This document shows positions 23,601 to 35,400 of a stretch of 64,000 nt of DNA, piece by piece. The position numbers and the translations under genes were made by a program. The notes beneath the pieces were generated by a model. The model did no database searches. It worked only from the letters and a program-made list of their open reading frames with translations, and was not told the DNA's origin. Numbering within the stretch: the stretch's first letter is position 1; every line of letters starts with the position of its first letter. Source of the stretch: Cladopsammia gracilis (taxonomy: Eukaryota > Cnidaria > Anthozoa > Scleractinia > Dendrophylliidae); contig JAJGOT010000090.1 in NCBI GenBank assembly GCA_022457155.1, forward strand, positions 952,001 through 1,016,000, written 5' to 3'.

Positions 23601-24169
23601 GAAAGGAAGTAGAGATGATTGCGCGAATACTTCGCACTGCACCTCTTATTGGGAGGCAGGCAACAAAAGATGCAGTGTTAAAACGTCTCTCCTCGGTTGC
23701 ATTGGTGCACATTGCTGCTCATGGTAGTATGGAGACAGGAGAAATTGCCCTAGCACCAAACTGTCCAAAGTCTTCCTCAAATCTAAATGCTGCACAAACC
23801 CCGGACTTTCTTTTAACCATGAAAGACGTTTTAAATGTTCAGATACGGGCAAGACTGGTTGTGCTTAGTTGTTGTCATAGTGCTCGTGGGCAGATTAAGG
23901 CTGAGGGTGTTGTTGGCATTGCACGGGCATTCTTGGGTGCTGGTGCTCGTTCTGTCCTGGTGTCACTGTGGGCAATTGATGACGAGGCTACTCTGGAGTT
24001 TATGAAAAATTTCTACCGACACCTAGTAAAAGGTAGAAGCGCCAGTGAAGCTCTGAACCAGGCCATGAAATGTATGAGAGAATCTGACAAGTTTAGTGCA
24101 GTGAAGCACTGGGCTCCATTTGTACTAATTGGTGATGATGTCACACTGGAGTTTGATGTAACCAACTAG
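20648..24169 (+). CDS. TPR-CHAT protein (17 TPR repeats plus CHAT protease-fold domain)
   Basis: Intact single-exon frame of 1173 residues. An in-frame TAA sits directly before the ATG, fixing the first possible start; MAGMKKGQ is basic. Residues about 19-698 are 17 TPR units of exactly 40 residues (core [19 protein letters not shown], then [14 protein letters not shown]), as in the LGN/TTC28 type of TPR. A helical linker ([20 protein letters not shown]) leads to a CHAT domain (about 870-1165), a caspase/separase-like fold. The catalytic dyad looks intact: His1025 in HIAAHGS and Cys1076 in LSCCHSARG, followed by [20 protein letters not shown]. No signal peptide or membrane segment. In family terms TPRs recognise a partner and CHAT may cleave a protein; substrate and role here are unknown. 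Animal TTC28 shares the architecture, but the repeat homogeneity is unusual, so I give no symbol. Alternative: a hidden 5' exon spliced near ATGGCAG/GC. Confidence 0.9.
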   Translation: MAGMKKGQDEKRHYKDHIHYHERHLQIAKEVGDRVGERRAYGNLGNAHHSLGDYKKAIDYHEHDLQIAKEVGDRAGEGRAYGNLGNAHHSLGDYKKAIDYHECRLQIAKEVGDRAGEGRAYGNLGNAHRSLGHYKEAIDYHERHLQVAKEVGDRAGEGGAYGNLGNAHGSLGDYKKAIDYHERDLQIAKEVGDRAGEGRAYGNLGNAHHSLGDYKKAIDYHGCRLQIAKEVGDRAEEGCAYGNLGNAHRRLGDYKKAIDYHERDLQIAKEVGDRAEEGCAYGNLGNAYCRLGDYKKAIDYHERRLQIAKEVGDRAGEGRAYGNLGNAHFRLGDYKKAIDYHERHLQIAKEVGDRAGEGGTYGNLGNAHHSLGDYKKAIDYHERHLQNAKEVGDRAGEGAAYGNLGNAHHSLGDYKKAIDYHERDLQIAKEVGDRAGEGAAYGNLGNAYGRLGDYKEAIDYHERDLQIAKEVRDRAGEGRAYGNLGNVHDSLGDYKKAINYHERRLQIAKEVGDRAGEGRTYGNLGNAHHSLGDYKKTIDYHERCLQIAKEVGDRAGEGRAYGNLGNAHYSLGDYKKAIDYHERDLQIAKEVGDRAGEGGAYGNLGNAHDSLGDYKKAIDYHERRLQIAKEVGDRAGEGRAYGNLGNAHHSLGDYKKAIGYHECRLQIAKKVGERVGEGNAYVNLGNAYDSLGDYKNTIDCYQRGIATYNYIRAKLDYNDEWKVSFRSIYDTVYASLWRLFLKQGMTVEALFYAEQGRAQALIDLMELKYGLQTTNVVSGRVNVTSLDIFSYLSSKTVFIGIDREEIIFWVIGKGQDVELRRRQINNDNRMSNAMTYLQSLIENACQEIGVAADVRCEDRSLEKVRDKKRADERSSRPRYHSSHFDTIALQTLYDVLFGPIADLFQGKEVIFVPEGPLCLAPYAAFMDPTSKYLGEAFGIRVLPSLTSLKLITDCADDYHRKTGALLVGDPWVQGVTELQKLPCARKEVEMIARILRTAPLIGRQATKDAVLKRLSSVALVHIAAHGSMETGEIALAPNCPKSSSNLNAAQTPDFLLTMKDVLNVQIRARLVVLSCCHSARGQIKAEGVVGIARAFLGAGARSVLVSLWAIDDEATLEFMKNFYRHLVKGRSASEALNQAMKCMRESDKFSAVKHWAPFVLIGDDVTLEFDVTN
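20702..22741 (+). repeat. 17 x 120-bp coding tandem repeat
   Basis: Seventeen DNA units of exactly 120 bp with no insertion or deletion encode the TPR array. Most units differ at only a few codons. The last unit (22,622-22,741) and the first are the most diverged, as expected for an array homogenised from the middle. The lack of stops in the repeats also opens long meaningless antisense frames. Confidence 0.95.
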
Positions 24170-24373
24170 CCAGCAAGGTAAATAGGGCTGTGTTTATACT
24201 CGGGCCTTAACATGCTTGAGATCAAACAAGGTTATTTTTGAGCACTTTTGGAGTTTGCCACTTAAAGCACTTAAAAAAAGCTCAAAGGAAAAAAAAGCTC
24301 AGCAAATTATGAAAGTTTAATTAACCAAAACTGAAACAAGAATGAAACAATGATCTAAAACGGATTGTCTTGC

Positions 24374-24379
24374 AATAAA
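24374..24379 (+). promoter_or_regulatory. Candidate polyadenylation signal of the TPR-CHAT gene
   Basis: AATAAA about 205 bases after the stop codon, the first canonical hexamer downstream on this strand. Confidence 0.5.
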
Positions 24380-24701
24380 CGTCACACAAAAACGAAAAAG
24401 ATGATATTGAATAGTACCGAATGTAAATAAACTTTCTTCATCGCCATAATTTGAACTTATGTTAGCTGATTGTTCATTCGCAATATCGTACAATTATTGA
24501 TCAAAAAATGATTATTTGCACGAGTACATTCTAAAGTATACAATGCAGAATAAATTACAATAACATTACAGTGACTGCTCAACTTTGCTGTTTTTTCTTT
24601 TATAGGAAGAAATTGCATTCAGTGAAAAATGACGTCACTCTTAGGAATTGAACTTGGTATCCATTTGCTCCTGATCATTTGATGGAAAGATCTTCACAAG
24701 A

Positions 24702-27418
24702 CAGGGTCTGTACACGACGCAAAATGATCTTCAAATAGAACTAAACACGACGCACAATGATCTCGAAGCAAAATGATCCCCAAATCGGAACTGAACACGA
24801 TGCAAGTATTAACATACGTAGTATTGACATTACGGTTTATTTCCGTCAATTCTAAAATCAATATTTGTGGGTATAAAAATCTAATTATTTTGAACTGTAA
24901 CAAGGACCGAATAAAACTCTCCGCTTCTTGAAGTAGGCACTATTTTATGAGAAGAAGTGAACATAAAGAACCGTGAAATTAATTATAAACGAGAAATAGA
25001 ACAGCTAGGCGGTTAAAAATCCTAAACCTGTTAACGTGTTGCAACGTTTCAACCTGAGCTATATCAAAAAATAGAAAGAACAAAACTGCATGTAATATAA
25101 ATCCAGATGTGTGTTTGCATGTTGTATTAGGTAAATGCGCCAGTTGCACCGTTTCACCGTTTCTTCATGTAAAAACGTTTCTGTTGAGATTCTGTCTTAA
25201 GGGATTGGTCAATAAGTAAAGGGGGGGGTGTGGGTCGAAGCAAATGGGGGGTGGGTCACTAGATTTTGAGCCCTCACAAAGGGGTGGGTCATTAAATTTT
25301 GAGCTAGCCAAAGGGGTGGGTCATCATATTTATGATTCAATGATTTTACGATTTTACATGTATAAAAATGAACTATTTGTTGAAATAAAAATGACAGAAC
25401 TCAGAAACTCACTGTCTGTTTTGTAATTTAATAATACATGGTATAATTTTAAACGACCATAGAGCATGTAATCCTTATATTTGAACCAAATGTATACAAC
25501 ATTAACATTAGAGTACCTCACGCAGATGTACACTATATAAAAGTACCAAAACAGTAACAAAATATCCATGACAAAATATCATTGGCTTAACCAAGCAGTG
25601 CGCTGTTATAAATGGGGTTGACAGACCTACACGACTCCTGTTATGTGTCCATTGTACTGTTTTAAGCCTTCAAGCACGTCTTTAAGCGACTCTCTGTAAA
25701 AATAAGACTGGCTAAACACTAGTACCACTCGTCGCTAAAAAGTATAAAGAAAGCATAAAGCTTTCCCAGAGAAATGCGCCCTTAGATCAGTTATGAATTT
25801 GTTCTCTTTGTTGATATTGACCTACACATGGAAAGAAGAACATACTAGCACCCGTGAGATTTACAAAACAGCGACCATGGTGTAGATTATCTGTTGGGTG
25901 CCAAATCAAACGCTATTACAAAACAACGGAGGTTTATCCTAGCTCCACTGAGACACACTACTGAACTACAGATCTAACTAAGGAGCTAAAAATTATTGCA
26001 AGAATCCATTATTCCATTGCAGTGGAATTGTAAACTACGGTTTTTTGAGACTTGGATCTAAGATGCCTAAATCCGTGATGGGAAACACTTTCTCACAAGT
26101 CTTGCACACCGCAGACTTTAGACACTACTGAAATCACAGCCTGAGAAATTTAACGATCCTTGCATTTTCAAAGCGATAACAAACTTTAGCCGATTAGTAT
26201 TTATCTTGCAACAAAAGTGAGCACAAAGAAACCACAATGTACACCAATACAGCTAGCACCAAACAAGCATAAAGAAATATAATTCTAACGGCTCTATATA
26301 GCATGAAATCCTCCTATCAATTTGAGAGATAATCCGCCGAGATCAAAAGGTCAATATCAACAGAGAGAACAAATTCATAACTGATCTAAGGGCGCATTTC
26401 TCTTTTACGTTTTACTAGGAAAGCTTTATGCTTTCTTTATACTTTTTAACGACAAGTGGTACTAGTGTTTAGCCAGTCTTATTTTTACAGAGAGTCGCTT
26501 AAAGACGTGCTTGAAGGCTTAAAACAGTACAATGGACACACAACAGGAGTCGTGTTGGTCTGTCAACCCCATTTATAACCATTAAGTGTACTCCGAGTTA
26601 ATTAATTTGTTTTATATTGTGGACAACAAAGGTAAATCAAGAAATATTCATACATGTACATGCAAATCGGAGAGTATTATACCAGATTTTGCAAAACAAG
26701 AATTTTGTTGTGAGGGGGTGGGTCATGTAATTTTCAACCTTCGATCAGGGGTGGGTCAGTCAATTTTGAGCCAAGAGGAAGGGGTGGGTCACTTGTTTTG
26801 CAACCACTGATTTCCCAAATGCTCCGACCCACCCCCCCTTATACTTATTGACCAGTCCCTAAGCGTTAATTTAAAAATTTACAACTGTTAGTCACAATTG
26901 TGAGTCTGTCACATTACAGTTTTGTCGCTTATTTCTCAACAACCGAAAAACCTCGTTAAGGACTCTATAGAGAAAACTTTGCTCGGTATCCTTTTGCATG
27001 CATGAATCTGGGAGCTTATCTTCATTTCCCAAAATAACGCATTTTAAAAGCCGGTGCACGACATTGTTGTTTCCGACTGATCTTCAGGTAAAAAGTGAAA
27101 CAAAACAGACGCGACTGCATGGGACGAAACTGATAGCATTTTAGTACTACAGTTAATAACTTCTGTCTTAGTATAACGGCCAAATGGCCTCCACGTTATT
27201 ACGGAAAGTTGAAGTCCAGGCAAATGATATTGACTGAAAATAACTCGTTCAATCGATTAGCCATTGTTAGACCTGAAAAAATTTAACTCTTTCATTTTAT
27301 TCCGGGGCAGAAGGGTCATCCCATTCCATTCCGATAATTCCTTGGGGATCATTTCGCGTCGTGTTTAGTTGTATTTGGGGATCATTTTGTGTCGTGTACA
27401 GGTCTCTTCATTTGTAAA
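24702..27418. repeat. Outer inverted repeat pair around a nested element
   Basis: At 24,702-24,800 phrases such as CTGTACACGACGCAAAATGA and ACTAAACACGACGC occur; at 27,340-27,410 they recur inverted (TCATTTTGTGTCGTGTACAG). The arms are about 70-100 bp and 2.5 kb apart. They may be ends of a larger element into which the Harbinger-like element at 25,201-26,859 inserted. The rest of the interval holds no gene. Confidence 0.5.
25201..26859. mobile_element. 1.66-kb palindromic element with TAA target duplication
   Basis: The left end GGGATTGGTCAATAAGTAAA is inverted at the right end (TTATTGACCAGTCCC), flanked by TAA at 25,198-25,200 and 26,860-26,862. The inverted arms extend far inward: about 25,205-25,340 pairs with 26,700-26,850 (rich in GGGGTGGGTCA), and 25,590-25,830 pairs with 26,345-26,580. 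The central 500 bp is not inverted. TAA duplications and GG-ends fit PIF/Harbinger. No transposase is present. A copy of the central part lies at 48,470-48,745. Confidence 0.75.
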
Positions 27419-27522
27419 AGAGACTGTAAGCTTGTAAATATTCAACAAAATGAAGCATTTCCCATGGTGTGCATATTATAGCACATTTTTTATAATTTCG
27501 GGTACGGTATCTACCACTATTA

Positions 27523-28080
27523 CCTTATTATAGGAAATTAACAATGCACGATGACAACGCGAAGAAAATTTACGTTACACTAAATTAACGCGAATTTTTC
27601 AAAAGTTAGGTTTACATGCATTAAATTAACGCGAATATTTCGATAAGCATCTTGCTTTATTTACTGCGATTTTCATATAATTCTGCAAACTCTAAACGCC
27701 AAACTGCGTTTTGGCTTCCGTCAATAACACCTTCCAAGACAAGTGCACGGATGTTTCTAAGTTTGTTTTAAAGCCGAAAATTTGGTTTTGAAGCCTAACT
27801 ATAGACCCGAATAGACCTTATGAGACAGAGGAGTATCAAGATCAATCAAAAGACATTTCGATTTTAAGCGAAGACGTCCTGTCAGATAGTGACTCTGAAG
27901 AGCCAATAGAGGAGTCATGAACTAATAAGGTTTTGTAATCAAAGAAAGGTGCTTTAAAATAACAATGTTGTAAAATAGCGTGCATTAAATTTACATCGAC
28001 ATTAATTATGATACATTAGATTAACGCGAATTTTATAAAATCGCGTTAATAAAGTGCATTGTTAATTTTCTATAATAAGG
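27523..28080. mobile_element. 558-bp MITE with TA flanks
   Basis: Ends CCTTATTATAGGAAATTAAC and, inverted, CCTTATTATAGAAAATTAAC, the match continuing through AATGCAC. TA occurs at both borders (27,521-27,522, 28,081-28,082). Several AATTAACGCGAAT motifs lie inside. Non-coding. Confidence 0.7.
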
Positions 28081-28375
28081 TAATCATACACTGTTCATTA
28101 TCTCGTGTAACTTATGGAACAATATTGCGACGCAAAATGCGGTAGTTACGTGTTTAAAGAAAATGGGGTCTTTTAACAAAAAGGAAAGCGCATTTGATTT
28201 TCATTCTGTTTCGATGGCAAAATGTCACACGATGAAGATATACAGAATATAGCTGTTACAGCAATACCAATAGAAAGTATTACACGGATTGAAAATAATA
28301 AGAGGAAACAGATGCGATGAACAACAAAACAGAAAAAATCGAAAATATTAAATCAAAAAGAGGCAGTTGCATTAA

Positions 28376-28735
28376 CTAACATGATGCAGCTTTTGGGTTA
28401 AAATGGGCTCTTCCCAGCTATTTTGCAACATTTCTTTTTTCTTAACTTTAAACGTAGTGGCAGCATAATCGACACTAACAGTTGAAAACAGTCTGCGGAA
28501 CACAAACAAATTACGACATTCCTCTAGTTTCTGCCAATATTTTAAGACGTGAGACCCTGTGCATAGACCTGTGATTACCTGTCGAAAACTGTTGGCCAGT
28601 TTCTCCAACATTGTCGGTGTTACATCTTGCACAGATAAACTTGTAAACGACACGCGGATGGAGCCCACTATGGACAGGGTCTTTCACAAATGCACACTTG
28701 TCTTACAACAAGAAACAATTAACTTTATTGTTAGA
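28376..28735 (-). pseudogene. GIY-YIG endonuclease-type retroelement remnant
   Basis: One minus frame reads VVYKFICARCNTDNVGETGQQFSTG, matching the start of the GIY-YIG nuclease domain (here C-x2-C then NVGETG) carried by Penelope-like and related reverse-transcribing elements. After frame changes, another frame ends in YAATTFKVKKKEML and ILTQKLHHVS before a stop at 28,372-28,374, resembling the C-terminal tail of such proteins. No reverse transcriptase is left upstream. Degenerate and not expressed as a protein. Confidence is limited by the short length. Confidence 0.5.
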
Positions 28736-28871
28736 TTGCTACAAATAAAATAATTTGAAGTTATGTGCAGGGATTGCATTAGAGGGAGGACACGAATAAA
28801 CTGTAGGTGATGCACTTGTTGATGGCTCTCTGTTATATGAGTAGCAAAACGAGTTGTGCGTAGATCTACAT

Positions 28872-30205
28872 CGGTGCAACATTCAATAGGGGAGTGGGAA
28901 GGAGGTGAAGTTTTCAACATATGCAGACTACCTTACCATCGGTGCAACATTCAATAGGGGAGGGGAGGGAGATGAAGTTTTCAACATATGAAGACTACCT
29001 TACCATTGGTGCAACATTAAATATGGGAGGGGAGGCAGGTGAAGTTTTCAACATATGTGGACTACCTTACCATCGGTGGAACATTCAATAGGGGAGGGTA
29101 GGGAGGTGACGTTTTCAACATATATAGACTACTTTTCCATCGGTGGAACATTCAATAGAGGAGTGGGAGAGAGGTGAAGTTATCAACATATGCAGACTAC
29201 CTTACTATCGGTGCAACATTCAATAGGGAAGGGGAGGTGGGTGACGTTTTCGATATATACAGACTGCCTTGCCATCGTGGAACATGCAATAGGGGAGGTT
29301 TTCAATATTTTCAACATATGCTGACTACCTTACTATCGGTGCAACATTCAATAGGGAAGGGGAGGTAGGTGACGTTTTCGATATATACAGACTTCCTTAC
29401 TATCGTGGAACATGCAATAGGGGAGGGGAGGGAGGTGAAGTTTTCAATAGTTTCAACGTATGCAGACTACCTTTCCATCGGTGCAACATTCAATACGGGA
29501 GGGGAGGGAGGTGAAGTTTTCATCATATATAGACTATCTTACCATGGGTGGAACATTCAATAGAAGAGTGAGAGGGAGGTGAAGTTTTCAACATATGCAG
29601 ACTACCTTACCATCGGTACGACATTCAATAGGGGAGGGGATTGAGGTGAAGTTTTCAACATTTGCAGACTACCTTACCATCGGTACAACATTCAATAGAG
29701 GAGGGGATTGAGGTGAAGTTTTCAACATATGCAGACTACCTTACCATCGGTACAACATTCAATAGGGGAGGGGATTGAGGTGAAGTTTTCAACATATACA
29801 GACTGCCTTATCATCGGTGGAACATTCAATAGGGGAGAGGAGGGAGGTGAAGTTTTCAACATATGCAGACTACCTTTCCATCGGTGCAACATCCAATATG
29901 AGGGGGGGGGGGAGGGAGGTGAAGTTTTCAACATATGCAGACTACCTTACCATCGATGCAACATTCAATAGGGGAGGGGAGGAAGGTGAAGTTTTCAACA
30001 TATGCGGACAACCTTTCCATCGGTGCAACATTCAATAGGGGAGGGGAGGGAGGTGAAGTTTTCAATATTTTCAACATATACAGACTGCCTTTCCATCGGT
30101 ACAACATTTAAAAGGGGAGGGGAGTTGAAGTTTTCAACATATACAGATTGCCTTTCCATCGGTGCAACACTCAATAGGAGAGGGAGGTGACGTTTTCAAC
30201 ATATA
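28872..30205. repeat. Minisatellite, about 20 units of roughly 65 bp
   Basis: The unit contains GGTGCAACATTCAATAGGGG, then AGGTGAAGTTTTCAACATAT, then GCAGACTACCTTACCATC. Units vary between about 60 and 73 bp, mainly in the GGGGAGGGGAGGGAGG stretch and in an occasional extra TTTTCAATA. Short reading frames through it are by-products of the repeat. Confidence 0.9.
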
Positions 30206-32269
30206 TTCGTATAAGAAAATTAGTGAGAAAATCGTTTTTTCAAAGTGTATCAACTTTTTTTATGCCAATAGTATGTTAATCGAGGCGAACAGCTTTGTAT
30301 TATTTCGAAATTTACAGTTAGAATTTGAAAGAGAAAATAAGAATAGCCTTCTGCCTGCTTTCATGTTGCTTCGTCCAGGCGTTGGTATTGCATGACAGTT
30401 GTTTCAAATAAGCCAGTAAAAAACTATTCTTGTTGTTTTTGATTTACATAAAAGCAACACGATGACAGAGGAATTTTTAAATCTTTGTAATCTATTTTTA
30501 GAGCTCAATAGTTGTACATAGATACCAGAAGCGAAGTAGCTATGGTCACATGAGTGGAAGTTTGGAAGAAAGCAATGCCGAAGGCGAGTGTTTGTTTTGA
30601 GTGAAGAGATGTTTTGAGTTCTCTTTTTTAGATATGTTTTGTGTTCTCCAAACTTCCACTAACGCTGCCATAACTTAATAAAACAAAGTTGCTTTTGTAT
30701 TGATAGTTTCCATTTAAAGTAAATGGCTTTTGACCAATCACAGGTTGTGTAACATTGTTTATCTTATTAAATGTTGTAAAATGTCATACTGAAGTGTTTT
30801 TAGTATTCTCGTATACATTAATCAGACTTGCCCCTGGAGTTTCAAATCCAGAAAATCGGACCGCAGGTAAGTTTCAAAAAGCAAAACAAAATCCTAAGCG
30901 ATTAGTTGTTTTCGTATACAGCCCTTTCCATCGGATTCTCTGAGAGAAAACAAACCGGGTTTAATTTTCGTATTCAGAAACTGTAAAAAAGCCAAAACCA
31001 CAACGACGAAACAATGGTGAGTGCCAGATCTTTTGTAGACCTGAATCAGGGCAAATGTTTAGATAATATGTTAACAACGGTAAACTGATCCTTACCACAA
31101 GAGGACTCAAGAGATTAAGACAGAAATGAGATTAAAAAACCCAGACATTTTTGTCTTTATCTCTTCTAAACCTCTTTCTGGCCCTATTCCCCACTTGGGG
31201 AAAGGAAGTAAGCAAGCAAGCTCTTCTCTTTGCCGTGAGGATCAGTTTGCAATTTTTAGTTGCATATTATCTTTTAATTTTCGTGAACTTTGATGAACCA
31301 AAACCCGCGCGACTGAAGGCATAAAGCTCTGGCCCAACAGGAATGAGCGTTGAGATTTTGTTCGAGAGCGGACGAGAGTCGCCGAGAGCGCATGAGAGTT
31401 TCACGCTAAACATGAGCGAAATTTGGAATTCTTGTCAACTCTTGTTCCTGTTTGGACCTAAATGGTTTTCGGCTTATCAAGGCCGCCCATTATCTCAACA
31501 ATTTTATAAATGACATTGACAAAACAGCAAAATTGACCGATTTTTTTATTTTATTTTATTGCTAATTTACACAGCAAAGTGCAAATGACATCTAACCACA
31601 CCCACTGTAGACACACCGTACTAAACCAGTTATTCTCCGATAGTGACAGATAGTGATAGTGCATTGCACAGACCTATAGACAAACATCGTACCCAAGGAC
31701 TGGGGACAAGAATAGAACTGTTGCGTAGCAACAGCACTGACCACTAATATACGCGGCCCATTTCAGTCAAAGGGCTTTCAACTCATGGCTTCCTGTTTCT
31801 ACAAACGTCGGGTGAGATCATTTTAAGAATCTTTTTATCCTAATATATTAGAATAATATGGGTGACGGGTGTAAACTGTAAACAAATGTTTGTCTTCAAA
31901 TATAAATACTTCTAGAAAATATGTGCATTCTCTAGTACTATAAAATCCCTATTGAAGAGTAAAATTTTCTCTTTTCGGTTGATTTACAAGGTTTCCGATC
32001 AGCTCAGCACAAAATCGGGCAAGATGCCTCTCTGAGCATGGAATGTTAATTTGTCACGCAAATCTTTCCTGAAAGGCGTTGTGTGACAGAAACAGGTTGC
32101 GTGACATCGTAATCAGATGAGGAGAGAGAAAAATATGATTTACGTTTTAGCCATTTTGCAAGCATTATTTAGGTTGTCACGCGTGATGCACAGCTCTCCT
32201 GAAATGTGTTGCATGATAGGAAAGCGCACCGTGACACCCAAATTTTGGTTGCCAAGAAGCAGTGTTATT
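30206..32269. other. No gene seen; includes GLDC 3' flank
   Basis: No supportable exon. Isolated good donor motifs (30,866 and 31,018) lack a coding partner. The 3' untranslated region of the minus-strand GLDC gene must lie at the right end; a TTTATTTTATTTTATT stretch at about 31,545-31,560 gives AATAAA on the minus strand but is 700 bp from the stop. Confidence 0.45.
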
Positions 32270-32404
32270 TTAAGTAAAAGACTTGTTCTTCTCGTAGTCA
32301 TAGCTCTCCAGTGGTGGACAAGTGCAAACTAACTGCTGGTCACCATATTTGTCATCCACTCGTGAACATGTTGGCCAGAACTTTGCGGTTCCTTTCAACC
32401 AGGG
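32270..32404 (-). CDS. GLDC: GLDC exon 24 with stop
   Basis: 135 nt, [39 protein letters not shown], then TAA at 32,270-32,272. The C-terminus matches the family end (LVCTCPP). Confidence 0.96.
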   Translation of the reverse strand, partial: PWLKGTAKFWPTCSRVDDKYGDQQLVCTCPPLESYDYEKNKSFT

Positions 32405-35400
32405 CTGGAAAAAAACAAAACACAATATGATTACCCTTTATCCCAAGAAAACCAAGGACTCCTCGTAGGCTAATTCCCAAGTAAGATCAAGATTACGATG
32501 CAATTTTCCTTTCCTTGTCTCCATACATTTCTTATAGAAGTGGCTGAGAGAAGGTGTTAAAATATCAAGAGAATACATTGGTGATCATATCCTTAATTCC
32601 CACAAACTCTGACAGACTAAGCATTCATATTACAAGGAGACGTGTGATGCTTAGCACTACTGGGGCACCAAACCATGACTAAAAGGAATGATGATAACTT
32701 CCTTCACTTTTACATAGGACTCCCCTCCCCTCCCCTCCCCTCTCCTCAGCCTATGAGCTGTCCATCTGGCTATTAAAACCAGGGGCTCAAAATGTTTGAA
32801 GCAATGTTTTGATACTTACGGCAGGGAAGGCTGCAACTTCACGACTGTAAGGCCTGTCCCAGACATCAGCTGTTACTACATCTTGGGTGTGTGGAGCGTT
32901 CTAGAAGCAAATAAAACAACATTACACGTCCATTCCAAACTATGGTCAAATTGGCCACCTGAGAAGCCATCACCACGTTAATTAACCCTTTAACTCCCAA
33001 GAGAGCCAAACATCAAAATTCAAGAAACATCCCAAATTTTATCTTGTAAAACATTGAATAACAAATGCTATCATGCAAAAGTACTGTCGAAGAGGTTTCA
33101 TTTGAATGTCACATCATAGGGTTTCGTCCACAGACTCAAAAGTTAGAACTACACTACATTTCTCCACAATTGACTCCGGGAGTGAAGGGTTAACAAAAGA
33201 AAACATCTGTACCTTGAGGGGATTATTTGTCTTGTCCATGATACCATCTTCAATGTCACGGATTTCTTGGCGGATTGCTGTGTGTGTGGAATAAAGGAAA
33301 TTTAAACAAACAAATCAACAAGTAATAAAAGAACCCTATGATTTATACTGCTGATGAATGCCATAATGTGTGATTTGTTCAATTGCACTATGCAATGTTA
33401 ACTGAGGATGAGATCGGATGGGAGCATATTAAGGTGCCGCCATCAGTACCTACATGTAGGGTGTGTGCTGATGACACACACAAGTTTGCATTTTGCCAGT
33501 AACGATATTACATACTTAGAACAGTGTCGAAATGAGAACCTGGCTAAGATTCGTTAACGGCTAATCGCAATTAGTATGGATAGCGTTGTTTGGCGCGCTC
33601 CGATTGGCTACTGAAGTTCGGGAAAGGAAGTGCTATTCCCCTCCAAGCAATTTCCGCGCAAAATTGTAATCGTTGCCAGGAAAGAGTTAAAAATCATCAT
33701 TTCCCTGCTATGTTATCTCACTAATTTAGAATGTACTAAAACAACTATTCAACTCTCAGGAGGCCAGTGGTGGATATTTACTGAGCCGCTACTTGCCACC
33801 TCCACTTTGGTAAACAGTTGTTAAATAAACTCACTCTTAATAAGTCTAAGACCAAGTTTATGTTGATCGGATCTGGGCAAAAGTTGAATACGTTCAATAA
33901 TTACTATTGTTGGAGGTTTCATAGAGCAAATTGTATCTACCAAATCACTTGGAGTGCAGAAAGACGAAAATTCCCCTCACCCTATACCACAAACCATGAA
34001 TGAATGTCAACAGGTCGCAACTCGAGGGAAAACAGCTTTTACTCTTTTCAGAAAGCAAGGCGGGTTCTTTAAAATTTCCTTAATATTTTTAGTTTGAGAA
34101 AGTGCAGGCGACCAGGAAACTGCCTAATGTAACAACCCAATGACGCTAGAAATAACGCCATCATCTGATGTGAAACAAGGTGTCAAGTACACCAGCATGA
34201 TTTTAACCTGGGATGGGGGTACTCTCATTTTTATGCTGTATGAGTATGTGCCGCTCTGAAGGGTATGGTTTTCAACAGTTCAGTCTGGGATAGAGTATAG
34301 AAGTTAGAGAGTTTTGGTCTAGAATTGGGTATCATTTACCGGGAAAGTGATCAGTGGTATTAAGATAGAGTTTCTGGAAAATAGTGAGTCTGGGACAGGG
34401 TAGGGATTGTAGTGTCTAGTGCAGAATAGAATTGCAAAATGTAGCTGAACATGGTCTGGTATAGGGTAAGGGTTTCAGAGTCCCAGCAGCACATAACCAC
34501 CCAAAAATGGTCAGATTATCCCCTCCCCCCGGGGGATTTTAACAGATCCCATCTGTAGGCCAGCCAAGATACAAATCCGTGACCATCTGTTCTGCTGACT
34601 GGTTTCTTATCTACACTTATTAGGCAACTACATGTACAAGATGATCTATTGATGTACCATTGTATCCTCAGAACGTACAAAAAGATAAATGCATTATGAA
34701 AGTAAGGAGAATTGCTATTTTGACTTACATATGAGCGAATCACAGAGTCTGTCCAGTTCAGCTTTGCTCTCGCTTTCAGTAGGTTCTATCATCAGGGCAG
34801 TTTGCACTGGCCAAGAGACAGTGGGGGCATGGAAACCTGCAACAAACAAAGGAACCTTATTTAGTTACTAAAACAGAATTGGAACAACTTCCGAGCGTTA
34901 GCATTTTGTGAAACGCTCCTTGGCGGGGACAAAAGAGCTGTGCAAATGTAGAAGGAAAATTCTTCGAATCTAGACTCATCCAAAAGTTATTTGAAGACAA
35001 ACTAAGTCAACAGAGAAGTGTTTTTCAATAGTTTTCCACTAGTTACTGAATATAGCAAGTTCGCAACAATACTCTCATCAGAAATAGAACCAGGATTGTT
35101 TTAAGATCAACAACACGAGGATGTCATTTGCCCCAGGGTACTGAGGATGGGGAATTCATATGTGAGCTCGAATTATGCCGGGGGGGGGGGGGACGGGTAC
35201 TGCTGGAATTGACTGTTACATGTACATTAATCAAAGTAAGATATCTGTGAGCGGCAGATGTCTTCTTATTAAAAACTGAAGTTTTAATATAGTGTCACAG
35301 CTAAGAGCTAATTTAGCTGGAATTCTGGTTACCATAGTCTTGAAGTCTTTTAGCAATGTCAATTGCCTCAATTCCGGTAGATTTCTTGAAATCTTTAGCA

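Noticed and set aside
28872..30205. Series of overlapping short frames on both strands, and the idea of a CRISPR array
   Set aside because: Frames follow from the minisatellite. Units are adjacent and vary in the G-rich part, without unique spacers, and the DNA is eukaryotic.
30830..31030. Possible small exons with strong donors (GCAG/GTAAGT and ATG/GTGAGT) on the plus strand
   Set aside because: No convincing coding partner or family match; donor motifs alone occur by chance.
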